DNA from: JADCRZ01 sp039921525
GTDB lineage: Bacteria > Bacteroidota > Bacteroidia > Chitinophagales > Chitinophagaceae
Direction: 5' to 3'
Length of the DNA: 64,000 bases
Assembly (NCBI GenBank): GCA_039921525.1
Contig: JBDSBP010000575.1
Location: 12,808-76,807, forward strand
Below the pieces are notes generated by a model. It did not search any database and was not told where the DNA came from. It saw only the letters and a list, made by a program, of their open reading frames with translations. The translations under genes were made by a program, and so were the position numbers. Below are positions 32,533-40,791 of the stretch, in pieces. Within the stretch, counting starts at the first letter, position 1, and each line of letters opens with the position of its first letter.

Positions 32533-34533
32533 ATGCGATATATAATAGTAAGCTCCATGCTCTTTCTTTTGGTAATGATATCATTTCGTTCACCTCACAG
32601 CCTCACAATTAAAGGTAAGGTAAAAGATAATAGGGGCACTCCCCTGAGTGGTGTGTCAGTTACTGAAAAGGGTACTACCAACCACACTTCCAGCGATAAC
32701 AACGGTGATTTCAGCATTACGGTAACGAATGAAAAATCAAAACTGTTGTTTTATTTGAATGGCTTTATATCCACCGTGCTTCCTGTGCCAGCTAAGGGAA
32801 ATATGATGGTTGTATTAAAGGCCGGTAAGGACAATACAAACAGTACTGCCACTACAGATAAAAAGACGATGATGATAAACAGATCCGAGCCATTGCTTGC
32901 CAGTCGCTCTGATATGGCGGCTATGGGTAAGGTAAAAACTGGCTTTTATTATGTACCTTCTTGCCGTGGAACACAACCGGCGGCACCTATAGTTAATCAG
33001 GGCAATATATATCCGGACCCCCGGAACGAGGAAAAATCGGGAATGAATAATGAATTCAACACGGAGGACTATGATGCTATCGTCGAGAACAGGTTTCTTG
33101 CTGTAACCGATAATGCATTGTCAACTTTTTCTATCGACGTAGATGCGGCTGCGTATAGTAATATCCGGCGTTACCTGAACGCAGGACAACTACCACCGGC
33201 GGGCTCCGTAAGAATTGAAGAGATGATCAATTATTTTCATTACGATTATCCGCAACCGTTAGGAGATGCACCCTTTTCAATAAATACCGAAATGGCCGAC
33301 TGTCCCTGGAATTCAAAACACCAACTGGTGCTTATTGGATTGCAGGGCAAAAAAATACCTACGGAAAATCTGCCTCCATCGAATATTGTATTCCTGATTG
33401 ATGTGTCAGGCTCTATGATGTCTGAAAATAAATTGCCACTGGTGCAATCTTCCATGAAATTATTAGTTGACCAGTTGCGCGAACAGGATAAAGTTTCCAT
33501 CGTGGTGTATGCCGGTAATGCAGGCCTGGTGCTGCCTTCAACCAGCGGGTCAGAGAAAATAAAAATAAAGGACGCCATCGATAAACTGCAGGCCGGGGGT
33601 TCTACCTCCGGTGGTGAAGGTATTAAATTGGCGTACAAAACAGCTAAGGGCAATTTTATAACCAAAGGAAACAACCGGGTAATATTATGCACCGATGGCG
33701 ATTTTAATGTTGGCGTAAGCAGTGATGCAGAGCTGGAAACAATGATTGAACAGGAACGTAAAAGTGGGGTGTTCCTTACTGTTCTGGGTTATGGAATGGG
33801 TAATTATAAAGATAACAAAATGCAGAAACTCGCCGACAAAGGTAATGGCAATCATGCATATATTGATGGTTTAAACGAAGCTAAAAAAGTGCTGGTACAT
33901 GAATTTGGCGGTACATTATTTACTATCGCCAAAGACGTAAAACTACAGGTTGAATTTAACCCCGCAAAAGTGCAGGCCTACCGGTTAATCGGGTACGAAA
34001 ACCGTTTGTTAAACAAAGAAGATTTTAACAATGATATCAAAGATGCCGGTGAACTGGGTAGCGGGCATACTGTAACTGCGTTATATGAAGTTATCCCGGT
34101 TGGTGTGAAGAATGAATTTTTAGAAAAAGTGGATTCTCTTAAATACCAGCACCAAAATAAATCTATTGATAAACTGTCTGATCACAATGGTGAAGTAATG
34201 ACCATTAAATTCCGGTATAAGAAACCGGATGAGGATATAAGTAAATTGATTGAACATGCGGTTACTTATAAGCCATCTTTTTTTGCAAATACATCTTCCA
34301 ATTTCAGATTTGCCGCTGCTGTTACTGAATTTGGGATGTTGTTACGGAATTCGGAATTTAAACAATCATCTTCCTTTCAGCAAGCCTGGCTGCTTGCCAA
34401 AGATGCGGTGGGTAATGATGATGAAGGCTATCGCACAGAATTTCTGCAACTGGTGAAGAATGCGCAATCTGTTGTGAAATTGGAGAAGAAAACAGATACG
34501 GTATTTGTAGATGCACAGGTGAATTATAAATAG
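32533..34533 (+). CDS. vWA domain protein of the YfbK type with CarboxypepD_reg-like N-terminus
   Basis: 666 residues. Signal peptide-like start (MRYIIVSSMLFLLVMISF), then a CarboxypepD_reg-like fold (SLTIKGKVKDNRGTPLSGVSV, about 23-95), a linker, the YfbK-type N-terminal segment (TDNALSTFSIDVDAAAYSNIRR), a von Willebrand A domain with an intact MIDAS site (DVSGSMMS, the GGSTSGGEG loop Thr and CTDGDFNVG), and a C-terminal DUF3520-like region. vWA domains bind protein partners through Mg2+. Periplasmic or outer-membrane location expected. It is divergent from the sigma gene (114 bp), so it may belong to that regulon (inference). Confidence 0.87.
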   Translation: MRYIIVSSMLFLLVMISFRSPHSLTIKGKVKDNRGTPLSGVSVTEKGTTNHTSSDNNGDFSITVTNEKSKLLFYLNGFISTVLPVPAKGNMMVVLKAGKDNTNSTATTDKKTMMINRSEPLLASRSDMAAMGKVKTGFYYVPSCRGTQPAAPIVNQGNIYPDPRNEEKSGMNNEFNTEDYDAIVENRFLAVTDNALSTFSIDVDAAAYSNIRRYLNAGQLPPAGSVRIEEMINYFHYDYPQPLGDAPFSINTEMADCPWNSKHQLVLIGLQGKKIPTENLPPSNIVFLIDVSGSMMSENKLPLVQSSMKLLVDQLREQDKVSIVVYAGNAGLVLPSTSGSEKIKIKDAIDKLQAGGSTSGGEGIKLAYKTAKGNFITKGNNRVILCTDGDFNVGVSSDAELETMIEQERKSGVFLTVLGYGMGNYKDNKMQKLADKGNGNHAYIDGLNEAKKVLVHEFGGTLFTIAKDVKLQVEFNPAKVQAYRLIGYENRLLNKEDFNNDIKDAGELGSGHTVTALYEVIPVGVKNEFLEKVDSLKYQHQNKSIDKLSDHNGEVMTIKFRYKKPDEDISKLIEHAVTYKPSFFANTSSNFRFAAAVTEFGMLLRNSEFKQSSSFQQAWLLAKDAVGNDDEGYRTEFLQLVKNAQSVVKLEKKTDTVFVDAQVNYK

Positions 34534-34552
34534 ATGATCGAGATCGACTAAA

Positions 34553-34586
34553 AAGAGGGTTCTACCAGGTAGAACCCTCTTATGCG
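34553..34586. terminator. Strong hairpin terminator between vWA gene and xerD
   Basis: Inverted repeat AAGAGGGTTCTACC (34553-34566) / GGTAGAACCCTCTT (34568-34581). On the minus strand it is followed by TTTTT, so it should end the xerD transcript; it can also fold in the plus-strand vWA transcript, where the T-tract is absent. Confidence 0.8.
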
Positions 34587-34634
34587 GTTATAGTCAGCTT
34601 TCTCTTGAAATCTAATCTTTATTTCATAATTGGA

Positions 34635-35534
34635 TTATTTGAATGCAGGATGAAACTGGTGTAACGTATTTCTTAAATACTCCCTGTCCAGATGCGTATA
34701 AATTTCCGTGGTGGTGATGCTTTCATGTCCCAGCATTTCCTGTACGGCCCTTAGATCTGCACCGCCTTCTACGAGGTGCGTTGCGAAGGAATGCCTAAAG
34801 GTATGCGGGGAAATATTTTTTGTAATGCCTGCTTTTTTAACCAGGTCTTTTAAAAGCAGGAAAATCATCACCCGCGAGAGTTTACTGCCGCGACGATTTA
34901 AAAATAAAAAATCTTCCTGGCCTGTTTTAACGGCTATGTTTTTCCTGATTTCCTTTCGATAGATATCGATGTATTTGATGGCCGAACTTCCAATAGGAAC
35001 TAACCTTTCCTTATCACCTTTTCCTATCACCCTAATAAAACCAACATCCATATACAAACCTGAAATACGGAGGTTTACTAATTCACTGACCCGTAAACCG
35101 CAACTATACAGGGTTTCAAGTATGGCCTTGTTGCGTCCACCTTCCTGCTTGCTTAAATCTATAGCAGCGATGATACTTTCTATTTCTTCAAAGCTCAGGA
35201 TATCCGGTAAGGCACGTTTGAGGGTAGGTGCTTCCAATAACGAAGTCGGGTCTTTGCGTGATATGTTTTCAATAAGGCAATACTTATAAAAGCTGCGGAT
35301 GCCGGAGATGATCCGTGCCTGCGATCCCGGTGTCATACCCAGTTCGCCGATCCATTTTACAAAGGCCTGCAGGTGTTTCAGTTCTATACCATCAGGCGTT
35401 TTCATGGAATCGCTTACCTGGAGGAATTGTGTAAATTTTTCAATATCCCTGAGATAAGCCTCCACTGAATTATCTGACAACGATCGTTCTAACTGAAGCC
35501 ATGCTTTAAATCCTTTTTTGTACGGATACCACAT
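34635..35534 (-). CDS. xerD: Tyrosine recombinase XerD
   Basis: 299 residues, typical Xer length. N-terminal SAM-like core-binding domain (about 1-100, LERSLSDNSVEAYLRDIEKF) and catalytic domain with the Arg-Lys-His-x-x-Arg-His-Tyr set: Arg in YSCGLRVSELVNLR, Lys in GKGDKERLVPIG, His/Arg in SPHTFRHSFATHL, His in EMLGHESITTT and the nucleophile Tyr in EIYTHLDREYL. Resolves chromosome dimers at dif with XerC under FtsK control (family knowledge). A housekeeping recombinase; no attachment site, cassette or prophage neighbours were seen, so not part of an element. Confidence 0.92.
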   Translation of the reverse strand: MWYPYKKGFKAWLQLERSLSDNSVEAYLRDIEKFTQFLQVSDSMKTPDGIELKHLQAFVKWIGELGMTPGSQARIISGIRSFYKYCLIENISRKDPTSLLEAPTLKRALPDILSFEEIESIIAAIDLSKQEGGRNKAILETLYSCGLRVSELVNLRISGLYMDVGFIRVIGKGDKERLVPIGSSAIKYIDIYRKEIRKNIAVKTGQEDFLFLNRRGSKLSRVMIFLLLKDLVKKAGITKNISPHTFRHSFATHLVEGGADLRAVQEMLGHESITTTEIYTHLDREYLRNTLHQFHPAFK

Positions 35535-35623
35535 ATTTTAAGGTATTTTAAATTGCAGATGGCTGAGTAACGGAATAATATTAATTTAGGCTTTCCAATC
35601 AAAATTCGCATTTCAAGCTTAAT

Positions 35624-36127
35624 ATGAAAATTAATCTTCGATTATTCAATAAAAATGTCCTTCTCTACAAAAGGATTTTCAAAAGATTTTTAAGTAAGCT
35701 GGAAAAAAATCCACCAAAAGACCTGGACAAACTCGCCGAAGTGGTGAATGACGCTGTTTGGAAAGAAGTAGATTGCCTTACCTGTGCCAACTGCTGCAAA
35801 ACAATGTCGCCCACTTTTACGGTTAAAGATATAAAACGCATATCGTTGCATTTGGATATGAAACCTAAGGCCTTCCGGGAAAAATATTTATATCTCGAAA
35901 AAAAGGATAAAGACTGGATGAATAAACAACAGCCCTGCCAGTTCCTGGACCTGAGTAATAATAGGTGCTCCATTTATGAAGTGAGGCCAGCCGACTGTGC
36001 AGATTTTCCCCATCTTACTAAAAAGAAAATGGTAGACTACATACATGTACACAAACAGAACGTGCAGTATTGTCCGGCGACTTTTAAGATGGTAGAGAAG
36101 ATGAAGGCTTTGGTGAATGGGATCTAA
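35624..36127 (+). CDS. YkgJ family cysteine-cluster protein
   Basis: 167 residues. The cysteine pattern CLTCANCC (about 48-55), then CQFLDLSNNRCSIYEVRPADC (about 106-126) defines the Zn/Fe-binding YkgJ/CxxCxxCC family, and TMSPTFTVKDIKRIS fits too. Biochemical role unsettled in the family; metal or Fe-S binding is inferred. It is divergent from xerD (90 bp gap) and followed by the E3 repeat. Confidence 0.85.
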   Translation: MKINLRLFNKNVLLYKRIFKRFLSKLEKNPPKDLDKLAEVVNDAVWKEVDCLTCANCCKTMSPTFTVKDIKRISLHLDMKPKAFREKYLYLEKKDKDWMNKQQPCQFLDLSNNRCSIYEVRPADCADFPHLTKKKMVDYIHVHKQNVQYCPATFKMVEKMKALVNGI

Positions 36128-36156
36128 TGTCTTGTTAACCGTAATTTAATGCTTTT

Positions 36157-36281
36157 GCTGTCAGCTATCAGCTATCGGCTATCAGGAGGAAATTACTCAC
36201 ATTGACCTGCTGAACGCTGATAGCCGATAGCCGATAGCCGATAGCTGACGGCCGATAGCTGACAGCCGATCGCTGATATCA
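36157..36281. repeat. Composite inverted heptad element E3
   Basis: Left arm 36157-36184 (GCTGTCA, GCTATCA, GCTATCG, GCTATCA), spacer starting GGAGGAAATTACT, right arm 36219-36281 with nine units of GATAGCC/GATAGCT/GACAGCC type. The spacer start is shared with E4 (56970). The arms are reverse complements, so the RNA or single strand could form a long hairpin. Confidence 0.85.
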
Positions 36282-36320
36282 AAGTAACCAAACCCCTTCG
36301 TGTTCTTTCCTGGCACATTT

Positions 36321-36677
36321 TTACAAATACACATCTTCTATAAAAAAGAAATCGGGGATATCATTATTTCCTACTGAAATGGATAATATATCATACTGAA
36401 TTCTCTCCCATCCGGGAAACTGGTATAAAAATTCATCTGCAGCATTCATCATTTTTTCGAGTTTCTTTTGATCAACGCTTTCTTCGGGCAGCCCAAATCG
36501 CTGACTGCGCCTCGTTTTAACCTCAATGAAATGTAGAATACCAGTTTTTGAAGCGATGATATCTATCTCATAATATGAATGTTTCCAATTAAGATGTAAA
36601 ATATTAAAAGCCCTCTCCTCCAGGAATGTTTTTGCCATTGCTTCACCAATTCTTCCCAGTTCGTTGTGCGATGCCAT
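36321..36677 (-). CDS. YraN/UPF0102 family endonuclease-like protein
   Basis: 118 residues counted from the ATG at 36675-36677 (MASHNELGRIGEAMAK), which is the usual YraN start; a 10-residue upstream extension is possible. The restriction-endonuclease-like core is visible: Glu in GRIGEAMAKTF, Asp in YYEIDIIASK and the Glu-x-Lys of HFIEVKTRR. Family members are often linked to DNA processing, but the role is unproven. Divergent from manA with starts 36 bp apart, so the promoters must overlap the start regions. Confidence 0.87.
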   Translation of the reverse strand: MASHNELGRIGEAMAKTFLEERAFNILHLNWKHSYYEIDIIASKTGILHFIEVKTRRSQRFGLPEESVDQKKLEKMMNAADEFLYQFPGWERIQYDILSISVGNNDIPDFFFIEDVYL

Positions 36678-36713
36678 TTTTGTTTTATTTTGGAGGATAA
36701 ATTCCAATTACGA

Positions 36714-37931
36714 ATGAATACTAAAAATACCTTATTCAAACTGAGCGGCAAAGTGCAGCATTACCAATGGGGCGGTTATACTTTTATACCAGCACTGTTA
36801 GGCATACCTAACAATGAAGCAAAACCATTCGCCGAGTACTGGCTGGGCGCACATGATAATTATCCATCTGCAGTTATTGGGGCGGAACCTTCCTTTTTGA
36901 ATGTTCATATTCAGGAAGATCCGGGGGTATTGGGCAAGCAGGTAAAGCAACAATTCGGCAGGTTGCCCTACCTGTTAAAGGTGCTGGATGTTAAAGACAT
37001 GCTTTCTATCCAGGTACATCCTTCCAGGAAGATGGCCGTGCTTGAATTTGAAAAAGAAAACAAAGCAGGCATCTCTCTGCAGGACGCTAAAAGAAACTAC
37101 AAGGATGATAATCATAAACCGGAACTCATGCTGGCGCTAAGTGATTTCTGGCTTTTGCATGGGTTTAAATCAGAAGAAGGCATCAGGGAAGTTATCAGAG
37201 CTGTCAAAGAATTTAATTTTATGCTTCCGTTATTTGATGAAGGGGGGTATGAAAAACTTTATAGAACGGTAATGGAAATGGAGCAGGAAAAGGTGAATGA
37301 GATATTGCAACCTTTATTAGACAGGATTATTCCTTTATATACTTCAGATGCCCTGCAAAAGAATAGGGCTGATTTCTGGGCAGCCCGTGCCGCGGGTACG
37401 TTTAAGCAGCCTGGCATTATTGATCGCGGCATCTTTTCTGTTTATTTACTCAACCTGGTAACTTTGCAAAAAGGGGAGGCCATCTTCCAGGATGCGGGCG
37501 TGTTACATGCCTACCTGGAAGGACAGAATATGGAGATTATGGCAAACTCCGATAACGTTTTACGCGGCGGACTTACGCCTAAACATATTGATGTAGCTGA
37601 ATTGATGAAACATGTTGATTTCAGCGCTACCATTCCTGTTGTGATTAAAGGAACAAAGATTGACGATGTTGAAGAAGTGTATTTTTCTCCTTCCGCTGAT
37701 TTCCAGCTGTCAAGACTTTTATTACCGACTGAACAAAGTACAGCGATAACCGCAGCCACCACGGAAGTATTTTTTTTGTTGGCTGGAGTAATTGAAATGA
37801 AAGAAGGAGATAATGAAGGCCTTCGCCTGGAAAAGGGAGACGCTGCTGTTGCCTTTGCATGCGCTGACATTACAATACACTGCAAGGTTAACGCAGAGTT
37901 ATTCCGAGCCACAGTGCCTTTGGACGCATGA
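36714..37931 (+). CDS. manA: Class I mannose-6-phosphate isomerase
   Basis: 405 residues from the ATG at 36714; an earlier in-frame ATG at 36666 would overlap the yraN coding region. Zinc-dependent enzyme interconverting fructose-6-phosphate and mannose-6-phosphate. Family motifs: LSGKVQHYQWGG at the start, KVLDVKDMLSIQVHPS with zinc His, HKPELMLALS, and VLHAYLEGQNMEIMANSDNVLRGG with AxLxGQ and the conserved Asn/Asp. It supplies mannose-6-phosphate, the entry to GDP-mannose, which may feed the polysaccharide cluster 3 kb downstream (inference). Confidence 0.93.
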   Translation: MNTKNTLFKLSGKVQHYQWGGYTFIPALLGIPNNEAKPFAEYWLGAHDNYPSAVIGAEPSFLNVHIQEDPGVLGKQVKQQFGRLPYLLKVLDVKDMLSIQVHPSRKMAVLEFEKENKAGISLQDAKRNYKDDNHKPELMLALSDFWLLHGFKSEEGIREVIRAVKEFNFMLPLFDEGGYEKLYRTVMEMEQEKVNEILQPLLDRIIPLYTSDALQKNRADFWAARAAGTFKQPGIIDRGIFSVYLLNLVTLQKGEAIFQDAGVLHAYLEGQNMEIMANSDNVLRGGLTPKHIDVAELMKHVDFSATIPVVIKGTKIDDVEEVYFSPSADFQLSRLLLPTEQSTAITAATTEVFFLLAGVIEMKEGDNEGLRLEKGDAAVAFACADITIHCKVNAELFRATVPLDA

Positions 37932-37965
37932 TAACTTATTGATGGTTGATTTGTAGGGTGACCGT

Positions 37966-38210
37966 TTAAGACTTTCGAAGTGCCAATGACAAGTATAGAC
38001 GCTGACTTCCGAAGTTTGTAAAACTTCGAAAGTCTGACATAGAGGTTCTCAATTAAGACTTTCGAAGTCTTAGAGACTTCGGAAGTCAACCCAAAATATT
38101 GTGTTTTTGGGTCAGATCCTGGTTTAAATCTATAAGGTTTGAACTCGAAGTGCCGACACTAAAAACGCAAACCTTATAGGTTTTTATGCGACAGTTTGTC
38201 AATTGATCAT
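37966..38210 (-). repeat. Dispersed ~155-bp intergenic repeat, copy 2, with extra hairpin
   Basis: 38057-38210 is the inverted counterpart of 15075-15229. To its left, 37966-38036 adds another arm pair, GACTTCCGAAGT and ACTTCGAAAGTC (38015-38038), repeating the element's end motif. The 373-bp gap 37932-38304 holds these and the promoter box at 38277. Confidence 0.75.
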
Positions 38211-38276
38211 CTATTTTTAACCAAGATCAATTTTCAGGTTTTAAGATGAAATGAGTCAATTAAAGCGATAATGCGC

Positions 38277-38284
38277 TATTTTTG
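38277..38284 (+). promoter_or_regulatory. Putative -7 box of the DUF6580 gene
   Basis: TATTTTTG fits TAnnTTTG and lies 21 bp before the ATG. No clear -33 element. Confidence 0.4.
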
Positions 38285-38304
38285 AAGTTCTATTTTGTTT
38301 TTAT

Positions 38305-38865
38305 ATGAAAATGAATAAATCAATAATCTGGTCGCTGGTACTCTTAATTATTGTAGCAGCTTTTTACAGGATAATACCTAACCGTCCTTATGGTTTTGCG
38401 CCCCACCTGGCAATGGCCCTGTTTGCCGGCACAATAATTAAAGATAAAAAATGGGCTTTTGCATTACCTCTGTTCTCAATATTTCTTTCCGATCTTCTTT
38501 ATGAAGTATTGTATATGAACGGGTTAACTGAAATACGTGGTTTTTACGATGGGCAGATAACTAATTACATTTTATTCACCGGTATCACCTGTATTGGCTT
38601 CCTGATGAAGCGCGTAACTGGAATTCGTGTTTTAGGATTTGCATTTTTTACAGCTACCGTTTTTTTCCTGGCTTCTAATTTTATGGTGTGGATAAACGGG
38701 GCAGGATTTATTCGCCCCAAAACATGGAGCGGCTTATTGCAATGTTATACCGATGCTTTACCCTTTTACCGGGGAAGTTTGATCGCGACTGTTACTTTTA
38801 GTATCATTTTATTTGGCGGCTATTATTTTTTGTATAAGTCAACTTTTCAAACAAAGACAATCTAA
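38305..38865 (+). CDS. DUF6580 family integral membrane protein
   Basis: 186 residues with five or six membrane helices (about 8-22, 32-48, 50-68, 84-100, 108-130, 158-178). NRPYGFAPHLAMALFAG and PLFSIFLSDLLYE are the conserved family segments; similar proteins are thought to be transporter-like, but no substrate is known. It ends about 290 bp before the regulator-like gene at 39159; that gap shows nothing recognisable. Confidence 0.75.
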   Translation: MKMNKSIIWSLVLLIIVAAFYRIIPNRPYGFAPHLAMALFAGTIIKDKKWAFALPLFSIFLSDLLYEVLYMNGLTEIRGFYDGQITNYILFTGITCIGFLMKRVTGIRVLGFAFFTATVFFLASNFMVWINGAGFIRPKTWSGLLQCYTDALPFYRGSLIATVTFSIILFGGYYFLYKSTFQTKTI

Positions 38866-39158
38866 AAGATGTCTTGTCAAAATAAGAGATTCACCATCAG
38901 GTATTTTTATATATAAGTTCATTATATTCTTTTTTTACAGACAGCTTTGCCAAAAGCTTCGCACTTATGACCCCTTTATCCGTAAATGGCAGATGATTTG
39001 CATAAATATCATTTGTAGTTGTGGTCAGATGATCATTCAAAGAGTTTAATTTTTTTAGAATGTTTCAATTTCTTGTTGTGATTCATAACCATTTGAAATA
39101 AGTTACCTATTCGTTTTATGGATATTGCTCATTTCAACTTTAAAATAATTTGTTGTAA

Positions 39159-40325
39159 ATGAGGCCAGGAGTTGAAGATATTATTAAGCGTGAAATTGAA
39201 TTAATGTTTGGAAGACGAATAGCCTCTTCCAGGGATTGTATACAATTAAGCGAAGAAATATTTAGAATTACTCATGCCAGGTTAAGTCACAATACCATGA
39301 GACGTTTTTATGGGCTTGTGAAAACAGATTATTCCCCATCCCATTCTACTATTCAAATACTTTGTAATTATTGCGGATTTCTCTCGATTGAAGATGTTGA
39401 AAACTATAGCACAGAAAAAAACAGCTTTTCAGATTCGCAGGAGCAGAAAAGCCTGCTTAATTATCTTGTAAACCTGTTTAGTGAATCGCCGGTGGATGAT
39501 GAGATAAATGAAACTTTTAAAAGTGTAGTAAAGCAAACAATACTTTTTCTGAATCACCACCCGGCACTGGTGGAGAAGTTTCAAAGTATGGTGGCGAAAA
39601 CAAAAAAGGGGCAGGATTATTACTTTGAAAGCTTCGTTAATATAGACAGGCTAAATTCATTCTATGGCAATGGACTTAGATACTACCTGAATGAAAAGGA
39701 TGGGCCTGAGGCGAAGGTTTTTGGTAATTCTTTACTTGTTTTCAGGTATTGGTTAACGGAAGATGAAATTAACCTGGAGCGGCATTTTAGACTGGTAAAT
39801 ATTAACAGCCTTTATTCTTCCAACGCTAACAATTCGCAAAGCAGGTATTTTGCCTCGCTGCTTTTCTATGAGCACGCAAAAGGAATTTCTTCCACAAATA
39901 CAGTGGCAAGTATACAGGAGTATTACGCGGAAATGCATAAAGAAGATATGGCTGCCCAAATTCATTTTGAAATTACCATTGCCGAGGCATTGATTTTAAC
40001 CGGTATTTACGACGAAGGGTTGTTATACACAAATAGCGCAATGAAAAAAATTAATAACGCCGATGACATAGAAGAATCTGCGTTGCAGAATGTTTATTTA
40101 CTGCAGGCTGTTGCATTATATAAAACAAATAATTTAGAAAGCGCAAAAGAGACTTATGGGCGAATCCGGCCTTCCGCTTTTAATTTTTTAAGTAAAAAAT
40201 TGCATACCATCCTGTATGGATTTCTTTCTGGCGAATTAGGCAAAAATTCAAATGAACCCGATGAAAGCGCGGGATTGTTAATCTTGGAAACCGGGTTTAG
40301 CAGGCTTGCCAAATTAATTCGGTGA
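39159..40325 (+). CDS. Putative regulator with N-terminal HTH-like and helical C-terminal region
   Basis: 388 residues. The N-terminal ~85 (LSEEIFRITHARLSHNTMRR, STIQILCNYCGFLSIEDVEN) resemble a Bacteroidota-type helix-turn-helix segment that I have seen described only loosely as 'hypothetical'. The rest is helical with a TPR-like feel (EITIAEALILTGIYDEGLLYTNSAMKK, LLQAVALYKTNNLESAKETYG, about 290-350). No signal peptide or membrane helix. It stands 466 bp upstream of the polysaccharide cluster and could regulate it; this is inference from position only. Confidence 0.6.
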   Translation: MRPGVEDIIKREIELMFGRRIASSRDCIQLSEEIFRITHARLSHNTMRRFYGLVKTDYSPSHSTIQILCNYCGFLSIEDVENYSTEKNSFSDSQEQKSLLNYLVNLFSESPVDDEINETFKSVVKQTILFLNHHPALVEKFQSMVAKTKKGQDYYFESFVNIDRLNSFYGNGLRYYLNEKDGPEAKVFGNSLLVFRYWLTEDEINLERHFRLVNINSLYSSNANNSQSRYFASLLFYEHAKGISSTNTVASIQEYYAEMHKEDMAAQIHFEITIAEALILTGIYDEGLLYTNSAMKKINNADDIEESALQNVYLLQAVALYKTNNLESAKETYGRIRPSAFNFLSKKLHTILYGFLSGELGKNSNEPDESAGLLILETGFSRLAKLIR

Positions 40326-40791
40326 GCCATTATTTACTAAAATCAATAGATTTTGGTCAATAATTTTAAAAAAGAGTAGCAAAATATAAATAATAAATTC
40401 TTTAATTGGTAGTTTTACCCTACAAGCTATTGAAATATTGGCCCATGTATTGATAATATCTCCATTTATAAGGTTTTTGTCACAGATTGCCTTTGTGAAC
40501 AAAAAAGAACATGAACTGTAATCTAATTTGAATTAGTTTTACATTTGAACGGTCGGTTCTGAGTTACAAATGAACGAACGTTCAATCTTCAGTTCGCTAT
40601 TGAAGTCCATTCCTGAGATTTACCCTTCGCACACGTATCCAACATTTATTGTAAATTCCTGCGAACATCCATTTCCAATTAACCTCTTTAACTTGTTTGC
40701 CATTAAATCAAGATTTAACAATATATAATTTATTGTTGATTATGGTTTTATAGTTAAACAATTTGTTTTCAACATATAATATTCAGGGTTT
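40326..40791. promoter_or_regulatory. Upstream region of the polysaccharide cluster
   Basis: 466 bp without a gene. It carries a -7-like TACATTTG at 40540-40547 and, 24 bp after it, an inverted repeat TGAACGAACGTTCA (40571-40584) with an overlapping GAACGTTC palindrome, which looks like a repressor operator placed just after the start site. The leader to the first gene would be over 200 nt. No terminator-like T-tract. Confidence 0.45.

Noticed and set aside
34635..35534. Phage or integrative-element integrase
   Set aside because: Length and motifs fit housekeeping XerD and no element genes or attachment sites flank it.
37511..38089. 192-codon minus frame over manA and the repeat
   Set aside because: Antisense to conserved manA motifs; length arises from codon bias.
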